The position numbers were made by a program, and so were the translations under genes. 45,322 nt of DNA, from the NCBI RefSeq assembly GCF_001509485.1, contig NZ_LLZI01000245.1, positions 1 to 45,322 on the forward strand, in the 5' to 3' direction. The notes below the pieces were generated by a model. That model was not told the DNA's origin. It searched no databases and saw only the letters and a program-made list of their open reading frames with translations. Shown here piece by piece: positions 19,712 to 27,275 of this stretch (its first letter is position 1; each line of letters opens with the position of its first letter). This DNA comes from Streptomyces sp. NRRL F-4489 (GTDB lineage: Bacteria > Actinomycetota > Actinomycetes > Streptomycetales > Streptomycetaceae).

Positions 19712-20620
19712 CTACGCGCCGACGCCCGCCACCGCCTCCTCCCGCGCCTTCCGGGCCATCCGCTCCAGCTCCTCCAGCCGCCCCCGCGACGCCTCGTCCA
19801 CCGGCGTGTAGACCAGCACCTTCGGCCCCGGATTCGGCCCCGTCCAGAGATTGGTCGCGGTCAGCTGGAGCACCCCCACCGCGTGCCGGAAGACCTTCAC
19901 CGCGCTCGACGGCCGCTCGACCTCGTGCTGCGCCCAGATCTCCCGGAACTCCGGCGACGCCTCGGTCAGCCGCGCCACCAGCGCCTTCCACCCCGGCTCG
20001 GCGATGTGCTCGGCCATCGCGGCGCGGAACTTGGCGGTCATCCGCCGCAGCGTGTTCTCGCGGTCCACCATGGTCGCCCGCCACCGGGGGTGGGTGAACG
20101 CCAGCCACATGCAGTTGCGGTCCTCCTCCGGCAGCGCGTCCAGACCGCCCATCAGCTCCCCGTAGGTGGTGTTGTACGCGAGGATGTCGAACTTGCTGTT
20201 CTGGACGGCGGCCGGATACGGGGAGAGCTGGTGCAGCACGTCCCACAGCGCCCGGGGCACACCGGTGCACTCCTTGCCCGGCAGCGGATCGGCCGCCCCG
20301 GCCAGCGCGAAGAGGTGGCTGCGCTCGGCGCGGTCCAGCAGCAGCGCGCGGGCCACCGCGTCCAGCACCTGCGGCGAGACATGGATGTCCCGCCCCTGCT
20401 CCAGCCAGGTGTACCAGGTGACGCCCACGGCGCCGAGCTGCGCGACCTCCTCGCGGCGCAGCCCCGGCGTGCGGCGGCGCGTACCGCGCACCAGCCCCAC
20501 CTGCTCCGGCGTGATCCGCTCGCGCCGGCTGCGCAGAAAGGCGGCCAGCTCGGCCCGCCGCACGGCGTCCCCGTCCCGGGCCCGGCCCGCCCCTGCGGCC
20601 TGCGTCATCTCTACGGTCAT
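19712..20620 (-). CDS. HTH regulator with MmyB-like ligand-binding domain
   Basis: A 302-residue regulator. An N-terminal Cro/C1-type HTH (ELAAFLRSRRERITPEQVGL, EVAQLGAVGVTWYTWLEQGR, about 20-75) is followed by a PAS-like MmyB domain (LSPYPAAVQNSKFDILAYN, NCMWLAFTHPRWR, about 120-285). Such proteins typically control a divergently transcribed oxidoreductase or transporter, here the MFS gene that starts 90 bp away. The start is ATG 20620 (MTVEMTQ) or the ATG four codons later; the frame continues upstream without homology. The intergenic region carries inverted repeats that could be its operators. Confidence 0.9.
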   Translation of the reverse strand: MTVEMTQAAGAGRARDGDAVRRAELAAFLRSRRERITPEQVGLVRGTRRRTPGLRREEVAQLGAVGVTWYTWLEQGRDIHVSPQVLDAVARALLLDRAERSHLFALAGAADPLPGKECTGVPRALWDVLHQLSPYPAAVQNSKFDILAYNTTYGELMGGLDALPEEDRNCMWLAFTHPRWRATMVDRENTLRRMTAKFRAAMAEHIAEPGWKALVARLTEASPEFREIWAQHEVERPSSAVKVFRHAVGVLQLTATNLWTGPNPGPKVLVYTPVDEASRGRLEELERMARKAREEAVAGVGA

Positions 20621-20710
20621 GGCGTCCAGCCTGCCGCAGTCCGCATCCCGTTGCCAGGTAGTGCTGATACCAGGATCAGGACGCTCTGGTACCCGGCTGA
20701 GCACCCCGGA
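20621..20710. promoter_or_regulatory. Divergent operator/promoter region, MmyB regulator and MFS
   Basis: Two overlapping inverted repeats: CTGAT-ACCAGG-ATCAG at 20664-20679 and TACCAG-N12-CTGGTA at 20668-20691. They sit midway between the two start codons, as expected for a shared operator. Promoter hexamers are not clear. Confidence 0.5.
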
Positions 20711-22189
20711 ATGCTCTTCCCCGTGAGCGAAACCCGAACCATACCCACCACCCTCCCCTCCGCCCCGTCCACCACCCCGGCCGGCGCGCCTCCCCGTACG
20801 GCGGCGAACCCGCTGCTGACCCCGCTGGGCCTGCTGACCGTCCTGCTGGGCGCCGCCCTGCCGATGATCGACTTCTTCATCGTCAACGTCGCGCTGCCGA
20901 CCATCGAACGCGATCTGCACGCCAGCCCCGCGACGCTGGAGATGGTGGTGGCCGGGTACGGCGTCGCCTACGCCACCCTGCTGGTCCTCGGCGGACGGCT
21001 CGGCGACATGGCCGGCCGCCGCCGGCTGTTCCTCTGGGGCCTGGCCGCCTTCGGCCTGACCTCGCTCGCCTGCGGCCTGGCCCCCGACGCCTGGACGCTG
21101 GTCGCCGCCCGGGTCGCCCAGGGCGCCGCCGCCGCGCTGCTGCTCCCCCAGGTGCTCGCCACCATCCAGGCCGCGACCACCGGCAAGCGGCGCGCCAAGG
21201 CCGTCAGCCTGTACGGCGGCACGGCGGGCGTCTCCAGCGCGGTCGGGCAGGTCCTCGGCGGCCTGCTGGTCTCCGTCGACCTGGCCGGCAGCGGCTGGCG
21301 CGCGGTGTTCCTCGTCAACGTCCCGATCGCGGCCGCCGCCTGGCTCCTCGCGGCCCGCACCGTGCCGGAGACCCGCTCGCCGCACCCGAGCCGGGTGGAC
21401 GGCCCCGGCACCGTGCTGCTCGCCGCCGCGCTCATCACCCTCCTCCTGCCCCTCACCGAGGGCCGGGCCGCCGGCTGGCCCCTGTGGTCCTGGGTCCTGC
21501 TGGCCCTGTTCCCCTTCCTCGCCGGCGCCTTCCTCGCCGTCGAACGCCGCGCCGAACGCACCGGCCGCACCCCGCTCGTCCCCCCGTCGCTCTTCCGCAT
21601 CCCCTCCGTGCGCAGCGGCCTCGCCATGATCATCCCGTTCTCGATCGGCTTCGGCGGCTTCATGTTCGTCGTCGCCGTCGCCCTCCAGACCGGTCTGCGG
21701 TACGGGCCGCTGGCGGCCGGCATCGCCCTCGTCCCGCTCTGCCTGGCGTTCTTCGCCGCGTCCCTGGCCGGCCCCCGCTTGGTCTCCCGCTACGGCCGCA
21801 AGGTCGTCATCACCGGCTCCCTGATCCAGGGCGCCGGCCTGCTCACCCTCGCCCTCACCGTCCAGGCCGGCTGGCCGGGCCTCCCGGTCGCCGCCCTCGC
21901 CCCCAGCATGGCCGTCCTGGGGGCCGGCCAGGGCCTGGTCCTGCCGGTGCTGCTGCGCCTCGTCCTGAGCGAATTGCCTGCGGAGCAGGCAGGTGTCGGC
22001 GGTGGCGTCATGGTCACGACTCAGCAGTCCGGGCTCGCCCTTGGGGTGGCCACCCTGGGCACGCTGTTCCTCTCGGTGATGCCGTCCGCCGGCATCCGGG
22101 ACGCGTTTCTCGCCGCGCTGCTGACGCAGTTGGTGATCGTCGTGGGCACGACGTTCTTGGGTCTGCGGCTGCCGCGCCGCGTTCGTTGA
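20711..22189 (+). CDS. MFS transporter, DHA2 family
   Basis: A 492-residue, fourteen-helix exporter: motif MIDFFIVNVALPTIERDL near 57-74, LGGRLGDMAGRRRLFLWG near 96-113, and a paired second half. ATG 20711 is taken as the start; a GTG four codons downstream is equally possible since neither has a strong ribosome binding site. It is divergent from the MmyB-type regulator and probably controlled by it. Its TGA is followed directly by repeat copy B. The substrate is unknown. It is not a tandem duplicate of the 18236 MFS, as the two differ throughout. Confidence 0.9.
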   Translation: MLFPVSETRTIPTTLPSAPSTTPAGAPPRTAANPLLTPLGLLTVLLGAALPMIDFFIVNVALPTIERDLHASPATLEMVVAGYGVAYATLLVLGGRLGDMAGRRRLFLWGLAAFGLTSLACGLAPDAWTLVAARVAQGAAAALLLPQVLATIQAATTGKRRAKAVSLYGGTAGVSSAVGQVLGGLLVSVDLAGSGWRAVFLVNVPIAAAAWLLAARTVPETRSPHPSRVDGPGTVLLAAALITLLLPLTEGRAAGWPLWSWVLLALFPFLAGAFLAVERRAERTGRTPLVPPSLFRIPSVRSGLAMIIPFSIGFGGFMFVVAVALQTGLRYGPLAAGIALVPLCLAFFAASLAGPRLVSRYGRKVVITGSLIQGAGLLTLALTVQAGWPGLPVAALAPSMAVLGAGQGLVLPVLLRLVLSELPAEQAGVGGGVMVTTQQSGLALGVATLGTLFLSVMPSAGIRDAFLAALLTQLVIVVGTTFLGLRLPRRVR

Positions 22190-22190
22190 C

Positions 22191-22374
22191 GCACGTTGTC
22201 GTCTGCCCCGCCGCGGGTGCGTTTCGTGTGCGCCTGCGGCGCGTTGCTTGATTCCGCTGCGCGGGGCTGTTCGGCCGCGGTGCCGGGTCTGCGGGGTGGG
22301 GGTGTGCCGGACTGCTTCGCTTTACGTCCGGCACACCCCCACCCCGCAGACCCGTCCCCTCCCGTGGGGGGTCA
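22191..22374 (+). repeat. Modular intergenic repeat, copy B
   Basis: Starts at the MFS stop codon. Modules: a diverged 5' box (CACGTTGTCGTCTGCCCCGCC) at 22192-22215; a small hairpin GCGCC-TGC-GGCGC at 22230-22242; the CCGCTGCGCGGGGCTG segment near 22254-22269; a 28-bp perfect stem with loop CTGCTTCGCTTTACG at 22284-22354; and a 21-base C/G tail at 22354-22374. It aligns base for base with the reverse complement of copy C over most of its length, including the tail with one mismatch. Confidence 0.88.
22284..22354. terminator. Long hairpin of repeat copy B
   Basis: Arms 22284-22311 and 22327-22354 pair perfectly over 28 bp around the 15-base loop 22312-22326. No U-tract follows. It may terminate the upstream MFS transcript. 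Confidence 0.75.
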
Positions 22375-22499
22375 TAAATACGGTGCGTGGGGGCCGGCGT
22401 GAGTGGGTTGGTGCCGCTCGTCCCGTCGAGGGCGAGCGCCCACCGGCCGACAACAACCCGCAGGACACCACCGTGAACAGCCCCAATGGACAAGTGAAT
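22375..22499. other. Unique spacer between inverted repeat copies B and C
   Basis: 125 bp with no similarity to the repeat. It contains a GCTCGTCC / GGGCGAGC stem (eight pairs including one G-U) around CGTCGA. There is no convincing gene; the only short frames are under ten codons or run in from the repeat arms. Its position between two inverted copies resembles cargo of a composite element, or may simply be what was left between two independent insertions. Confidence 0.6.
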
Positions 22500-22703
22500 T
22501 GACCCCCCTCGGGAGGGGACGGGTCTGCGGGGCAGGGAGTGTCCGGACGTAAAGCGAAGCAGTCCGGACACTCCCTGCCCCGCAGGCCCGGCACCGCTGC
22601 CGAAAAGCCCCGCGCAGCGGACCCAAAAGGCGCCGAAGGCGCAAGCAACAGGCCCCCGCACGGCGGGAAACCCAACAACGTGGGAAGCCAGCCAAGCGCA
22701 GCG
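22500..22703 (-). repeat. Modular intergenic repeat, copy C (inverted)
   Basis: Oriented like glyS, which ends at 22794. Reading on the minus strand: CCGCTGCGCTTGGCTGG and CCCACGTTGTTGG..CCCGCCGTGCGGG (one unit of the 51-bp sequence seen at the right end of the window), a GCGCC-TTC-GGCGC hairpin at 22630-22642, TCCGCTGCGCGGGGCTTTTC, a 28-bp stem-loop at 22520-22590, and the tail at 22500-22520. The loop is identical to copy B; the stem differs at eight positions. Confidence 0.88.
22520..22590. terminator. Long hairpin of repeat copy C
   Basis: Arms 22520-22547 and 22563-22590 pair over 28 positions with one T-G (wobble) at 22524/22586. The loop 22548-22562 is the exact reverse complement of the copy B loop. 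Confidence 0.75.
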
Positions 22704-22719
22704 GAGAGGCGCGAAAAAA

Positions 22720-22757
22720 CGCCGCCCGGCCCCGGGAAAACCCAAGGCCGAACGGCG
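22720..22757 (-). terminator. Intrinsic terminator of glyS with a U-tract
   Basis: Twelve pairs (22746-22757 with 22720-22731), two of them G-U in the minus-strand RNA and mismatched on the plus strand, so the hairpin favours glyS transcripts. On the minus strand it is followed by six Ts. This is a textbook rho-independent terminator, uncommon at this GC content, about 37 bp after the glyS stop and before repeat copy C. Confidence 0.85.
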
Positions 22758-22793
22758 TCAACAGGTCGGATCCTCACCGGCCGCCAGGCCGGA

Positions 22794-24176
22794 TCAGCAA
22801 CCGAGGAGCCGCGCCCCCAGGTACGACTGGATCTGGTCCAGGCTCACCCGCTCCTGCTTCATCGTGTCGCGCTCACGCACAGTCACCGCGTTGTCGTCGA
22901 GCGTGTCGAAGTCGACGGTGACACAGAACGGCGTCCCGATCTCGTCCTGGCGACGGTACCGGCGACCGATCGCCCCGGCGTCGTCGAACTCGATGTTCCA
23001 GAACTTCCGGAGATCGGCGGCCAGCCCCTTCGCCTTGGGCGAGAGCTGCGGGTTGCGGGACAGCGGCAGCACCGCGACCTTCACCGGCGCCAGGCGCGGG
23101 TCCAGCCGCAGCACGGCCCGCTTCTCCATCTTGCCCTTGGCGTTCGGCGCCTCGTCCTCGGTGTACGCGTCGAGGAGGAAGGCCAGCATCGTGCGGCCGA
23201 CACCGGCCGCCGGCTCGATGACGAACGGGGTGTAGCGCTCGCCGGCCTCCTGGTCGAAGTAGGAGAGGTCCTGGCCGGACGCCTTGGCGTGGGCGTTGAG
23301 GTCGTAGTCGGTGCGGTTGGCGACGCCCTCCAGCTCGCCCCACTCCGAGCCGCCGAACTGGAAGCGGTACTCGATGTCAGCGGTGCGCTTGGAGTAGTGG
23401 GAGAGCTTCTCCTTGGGGTGCTCATACCACCGGATGTTCTCCTCGCGCAGGCCGAGGTCGCGGTACCAGTTCCAGCGCTGCTCCATCCAGTACTCGTGCC
23501 ACTGCTCGTCCTCGCCCGGCTTGACGAAGAACTCCATCTCCATCTGCTCGAACTCGCGGGTGCGGAAGATGAAGTTGCCCGGCGTGATCTCGTTCCGGAA
23601 CGACTTGCCCATCTGCGCGATGCCGAACGGCGGCTTCTTGCGGGAGGTCTGCTGGACCTGCGCGAAGTTGGTGAAGATGCCCTGGGCGGTCTCGGGGCGC
23701 AGGTACGCGATGGAGGCGGTGTCCTGCGAGGGGCCGAGGTGGGTGGAGAGCAGGCCGGAGAACTGCTTGGGCTCGGTGAAGCCGCCCTTGTTGCCGCAGT
23801 GCGGGCAGTTGACGTCGGCGAGGCCGTTCTCGGGGAGCCGGCCGTGCTTGGCCTCGTACGCCTCCTCCAGGTGGTCCGCGCGGAAGCGCTTGTGGCAGGA
23901 GGTGCACTCGGTGAGCGGGTCGGTGAAGGTGGCGACGTGGCCGGACGCCTGCCACACCTCGGGGGCCAGGATCACCGACGAGTCGATACCGACGACGTCC
24001 TCGCGGGAGGTGACCATGGCGCGCCACCACTGGCGCTTGATGTTCTCCTTGAGCTCGACGCCGAGGGGACCGTAGTCCCAGGCAGCGCGGGATCCGCCGT
24101 AGATCTCACTGCAGGGGTAGACGAAGCCACGGCGCTTGCTCAGGCTGACGATGGTATCGATCTTGTCGGCGGCCAC
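22794..24176 (-). CDS. glyS: Glycyl-tRNA synthetase (class II, dimeric type)
   Basis: A 460-residue enzyme charging tRNA-Gly in the cytoplasm. Seen: N-terminal [21 protein letters not shown]; zinc-binding cysteine pairs CTSCHKRF near 90 and CPHCGN near 125; class II motifs around [19 protein letters not shown] (motif 2, about 195-215) and the C-terminal motif 3 [10 protein letters not shown] near 322; and an anticodon-binding domain ([14 protein letters not shown]). The GTG at 24176 with GAGAG upstream gives the normal length; the frame stays open upstream without similarity. It is a single-gene unit, divergent from the zinc operon. It has its own U-tract terminator. Confidence 0.97.
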   Translation of the reverse strand: MAADKIDTIVSLSKRRGFVYPCSEIYGGSRAAWDYGPLGVELKENIKRQWWRAMVTSREDVVGIDSSVILAPEVWQASGHVATFTDPLTECTSCHKRFRADHLEEAYEAKHGRLPENGLADVNCPHCGNKGGFTEPKQFSGLLSTHLGPSQDTASIAYLRPETAQGIFTNFAQVQQTSRKKPPFGIAQMGKSFRNEITPGNFIFRTREFEQMEMEFFVKPGEDEQWHEYWMEQRWNWYRDLGLREENIRWYEHPKEKLSHYSKRTADIEYRFQFGGSEWGELEGVANRTDYDLNAHAKASGQDLSYFDQEAGERYTPFVIEPAAGVGRTMLAFLLDAYTEDEAPNAKGKMEKRAVLRLDPRLAPVKVAVLPLSRNPQLSPKAKGLAADLRKFWNIEFDDAGAIGRRYRRQDEIGTPFCVTVDFDTLDDNAVTVRERDTMKQERVSLDQIQSYLGARLLGC

Positions 24177-24363
24177 GGTGCTCTCTTCAGTACGACGTCG
24201 GACAGTGGATGTAGGGGGCGCGGAGCGCCTCGACGAAGGGTGCTGCTCAGGGATCGCGCGAGCGAATAGTTCAGGGTAGCGGCGGGCGTACCCCCCGGAC
24301 CAAATCGGTTTGCCGATCGGTTCCGGCCGGTTCTGTTCGCCCTGTGACGTGGCGCGCACTTTG

Positions 24364-24401
24364 TTGACAATCATTTCCATGTTTGTTGAAAATGACAGTC
24401 A
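24364..24401 (+). promoter_or_regulatory. Zur-like boxes and promoter of znuA
   Basis: Two 15-bp sequences fit the actinobacterial Zur pattern TGAnAATnATTnTCA: TGACAATCATTTCCA at 24365-24379 and TGAAAATGACAGTCA at 24387-24401. A candidate promoter overlaps both: TTGACA at 24364-24369, an 18-base spacer, GAAAAT at 24388-24393. The expected start site falls near 24400, at the ATG of znuA, so Zur bound here would block the polymerase and the message would be leaderless. Confidence 0.75.
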
Positions 24402-25363
24402 TGAACGTACGCCCTCACATATCCACCGCGGCCGTCGCCGGTGCCGCGGCCCTCGCCCTGCTGGGCCTGTCCGCGTGCTCCACCACCGCCTCCGGACGCA
24501 CCGACGACGGGAAGCTGCGGGTGACGGCGTCGTTCTATCCGATGCAGTTCCTCGCCGAGCAGATCGGCGGGTCCCACGTCGAGGTGGCCAACCTCACCAA
24601 GCCCGGCGTCGAGCCGCACGACCTGACGCTCACCGCCAAGCAGACCGCCCAGCTCAACGAGTCCGGCGCGATCGTCTACCTCAAGGGCCTCCAGCCCGCC
24701 GTGGACGACTCGATCGCCCAGTCCGGCGTCAAGCACATCGCCGACGCGGCGGAGCTGACCGGCCTGGAGACGCACGGCACCGAGGTGGACGGGCACCACC
24801 ACACCACCGGCGACAACCACACCGGCTCGGACGCCGAGCCGGGCCGCGACCCGCACATCTGGCTGGACCCGGTGAAGTTCGCCGAGGTCGCCAAGGGCGT
24901 CGACAAGACCCTCGCGGCGGCCGACCCGCAGCACGCGGCGGACTACCGGAAGAACACCGACGCGCTGGTGAAGAAGCTGGACGCGCTGAACAAGGAGTTC
25001 GCGGACGGGCTGAAGAACCGCACGTCGGACACGTTCATCACCACCCACGCCGCCTTCGGCTACCTCGCCGAGCGGTACGGGCTGACCGAGGAGGCGATCA
25101 GCGGCCTGGACCCGGAGTCCGAGCCCAGCGCCAACCGCGTCAAGCAGCTCCACACCCTCGCCGAGACCCACCACGTCTCCACGGTCTTCTTCGAGACCCT
25201 GGCCAATCCGGCCACCGCCAAGACCCTCGCCGGCGATCTGCACCTGAAGACCGATGTGCTGGACCCGCTGGAGGGGATCACCGCCAAATCGCGCGGCCAG
25301 GACTACTTCTCCGTGCAGCGCGCCAACCTCGCCGCGCTCCAGAAGGCGCTCGGCGCCAAGTGA
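24401..25363 (+). CDS. znuA: Zinc ABC transporter substrate-binding lipoprotein
   Basis: A cluster A-I solute-binding protein, 320 residues. Signal peptide with lipobox LSAC (lipidated Cys26). Metal ligands seen: His73 in GVEPHDLTL, the His of DPHIWLDP near 152, the His of TTHAAFGYL near 215, and a C-terminal acid (DPLEG). A His-rich loop (DGHHHTTGDNHTG, near 130-143) is typical of zinc-specific rather than manganese-specific members. The start is ATG 24401: there is no ribosome binding site, but a promoter placed just upstream suggests a leaderless message. In-frame TTG 24383 and ATG 24392 are alternatives that would overlap the -10. First gene of znuA-znuC-znuB. Confidence 0.93.
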   Translation: MNVRPHISTAAVAGAAALALLGLSACSTTASGRTDDGKLRVTASFYPMQFLAEQIGGSHVEVANLTKPGVEPHDLTLTAKQTAQLNESGAIVYLKGLQPAVDDSIAQSGVKHIADAAELTGLETHGTEVDGHHHTTGDNHTGSDAEPGRDPHIWLDPVKFAEVAKGVDKTLAAADPQHAADYRKNTDALVKKLDALNKEFADGLKNRTSDTFITTHAAFGYLAERYGLTEEAISGLDPESEPSANRVKQLHTLAETHHVSTVFFETLANPATAKTLAGDLHLKTDVLDPLEGITAKSRGQDYFSVQRANLAALQKALGAK

Positions 25364-25413
25364 CCGGCGCCGCACGCCCCGTGAGCCCGCACCGCACCGA
25401 CGGAGGTCAGCTG

Positions 25414-26217
25414 ATGAAGGACACCGACCGGGTCGGCGACAGCAGCCGGGAGGACCGGCCCGTGATCGAACTGCGCGGCGCCACCGCCTCCCTCGGCGGC
25501 CGCCCCGTCCTGCGCGGGATCGATCTGACCGTGCGCCCCGGCGAGGTCGTCGCCCTGCTCGGCGCCAACGGCTCCGGCAAGTCCACCGCGGTCCGCTCGG
25601 TGATCGGCCAGGTGCCGCTGACCGGCGGCGAGCTGGCGCTCTTCGGCACGCCGTTCCGCCGCTTCAAGGAGTGGGCCCGGATCGGCTACGTACCGCAGCG
25701 CACCACCGCGGCCGGCGGGGTCCCCGCCACGGTCCGCGAGGTGGTCACCGCCGGCCGGCTGGCCCGTACGAAGCTGGGCATCCTGCGCAAGGCGGACCGC
25801 GCGGCGGTGCACCGCGCGCTGGAGCTGGTCGGGATGGCGGACCGGCTGAAGGACTCCGTCAACGCCCTGTCCGGAGGACAGCACCAACGGGTGCTGATAG
25901 CCCGGGCGCTGGCGGGCGAACCGGATCTGCTGATCATGGACGAGCCGATGGCCGGTGTGGACCTCGCCAGCCAGGAGGTGCTGGCCTCGGCCCTGCGCGA
26001 GCAGGTCGGCCGCGGCACCACCGTCCTGCTGGTGCTGCACGAACTGGGCCCGCTGGAGCCGCTGATCGACCGCGCGGTGGTGCTGCGGGACGGCTGCGTC
26101 GTCCACGACGGCCCGCCCCCGGAGGCCGTCGGCCAGCACGCCCTGCCCGGCCACGACCACGTCCACCCGCACGCCGACGCCGCCGCGGAGCCGCTCCGCA
26201 CCGGCCTGCTGAGCTAG
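25414..26217 (+). CDS. znuC: Zinc ABC transporter ATP-binding protein
   Basis: A 267-residue ATPase energising zinc uptake. Walker A GANGSGKST near 50-58, signature LSGGQHQR near 151, Walker B LLIMDEP near 171, and a switch His in LVLHELG near 208 are intact. The C-terminus is His-rich (GQHALPGHDHVHPHAD), which may bind zinc. ATG 25414 has GGAGG at 25402-25406; the frame is open well upstream across znuA in another phase and is not used. 50 bp separate it from znuA and 12 bp from znuB, so one operon is likely. Confidence 0.95.
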   Translation: MKDTDRVGDSSREDRPVIELRGATASLGGRPVLRGIDLTVRPGEVVALLGANGSGKSTAVRSVIGQVPLTGGELALFGTPFRRFKEWARIGYVPQRTTAAGGVPATVREVVTAGRLARTKLGILRKADRAAVHRALELVGMADRLKDSVNALSGGQHQRVLIARALAGEPDLLIMDEPMAGVDLASQEVLASALREQVGRGTTVLLVLHELGPLEPLIDRAVVLRDGCVVHDGPPPEAVGQHALPGHDHVHPHADAAAEPLRTGLLS

Positions 26218-26229
26218 GGGCCCGCCCTC

Positions 26230-27126
26230 ATGGAAATCCTCTCCTACGCCTTCATGCAGCGGGCGCTGATCGCCGCGCTGATCGTCGGCATCACCGCCCC
26301 CGCCATCGGCATCTACCTCGTCCAGCGCCGCCAGGCCCTGATGGGCGACGGCATCGGCCATGTCGCGCTGACCGGTGTCGGCCTGGGCTTCCTGCTCAAC
26401 AGCAGCCCGGTGTGGATGGCCACCGTCGTCGCGGTCGTCGGCTCGGTGATCATGGAGCTGATCCGCTGGTACGGCAAGACCCGCGGCGACCTGGCGCTGG
26501 CCATGCTGTTCTACGGCGGTATGGCCGGCGGTGTGATGCTGATGAACCTCTCCGACGCCGGTTCCAGCGCCAACCTCGGGACGTACCTCTTCGGTTCGAT
26601 CACCACCGTCTCCCCGCAGGACATGGTCACGATCTACGTGCTGGCCGCACTGGTGCTGGTGATCACGATCGGGCTGCGCCGCCAGCTGTTCGCGGTCTGC
26701 CAGGACGAGGAGTTCGCCCGGGTCACCGGCCTGCCGGTGCGGCTGCTGAACCTCCTGATCGCGGTGACCGCCGCGGTGACCGTCACCGTCGCCATGCGGG
26801 TGGTCGGCCTGCTGCTGGTCAGCGCGCTGATGGTGATCCCGGTCGCGGCCGCCCAGCAGATCAGCCGGAGCTTCGCGGTGACCTTCGCGACCGCGGTCGG
26901 CATCGGCGTGGCGGTGACGCTGACCGGCACCACCGCCTCGTACTACGTCGATGTGCCGTCCGGCGCGACCATCGTGCTGTTCGCCATCGCGCTGTTCATC
27001 GCCTTCACCGCGCTGGCCGCCCCGCTGGCCCGCCGGCGCGCCCGGACCGCCGCCGCGGCGGGCGGCGGCGGATGCACCCTGGAGGTACCGGGCAGCCGCC
27101 CCGCCGAGGACGACGTCCGGGTGTGA
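26230..27126 (+). CDS. znuB: Zinc ABC transporter permease
   Basis: A 298-residue inner-membrane channel subunit of the ABC-3 family with about nine hydrophobic segments; MQRALIAALIVGITAPAIG near 10 and GDGIGHVALTGVGLGFLL near 38 are family signatures. The C-terminal 30 residues are hydrophilic. It follows znuC by 12 bp. Its stop is followed by a GC-rich inverted sequence (CGCCCGCCGCGGCGGGTG) that may weaken read-through into zur. Confidence 0.95.
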   Translation: MEILSYAFMQRALIAALIVGITAPAIGIYLVQRRQALMGDGIGHVALTGVGLGFLLNSSPVWMATVVAVVGSVIMELIRWYGKTRGDLALAMLFYGGMAGGVMLMNLSDAGSSANLGTYLFGSITTVSPQDMVTIYVLAALVLVITIGLRRQLFAVCQDEEFARVTGLPVRLLNLLIAVTAAVTVTVAMRVVGLLLVSALMVIPVAAAQQISRSFAVTFATAVGIGVAVTLTGTTASYYVDVPSGATIVLFAIALFIAFTALAAPLARRRARTAAAAGGGGCTLEVPGSRPAEDDVRV

Positions 27127-27275
27127 CGGGCGCCCGCCGCGGCGGGTGTGGGACCTCCCCCGGAAGGGGCAGACAGAGAGGTAGCTGTAAGAACCAAACA
27201 GGGCTTCCGGTCATCACCTGGCACAATGGCCAAACGCATGCGCGGGAGAAGTCCTGACGTCCTAGGGAGGCAACG

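Noticed and set aside
22248..22502. Short frames through repeat copies B and C (about 70-150 codons)
   Set aside because: They translate both arms of the long hairpins and have no ribosome binding sites; explained by the repeat structure.
22539..24269. A 576-codon plus-strand open frame
   Set aside because: Antisense to glyS; the Leu/Val/Glu-rich product has no recognisable domain.
27127..27275. Zur box in front of zur itself
   Set aside because: No sequence in this gap fits the TGAnAATnATTnTCA pattern; only the znuA promoter has it.
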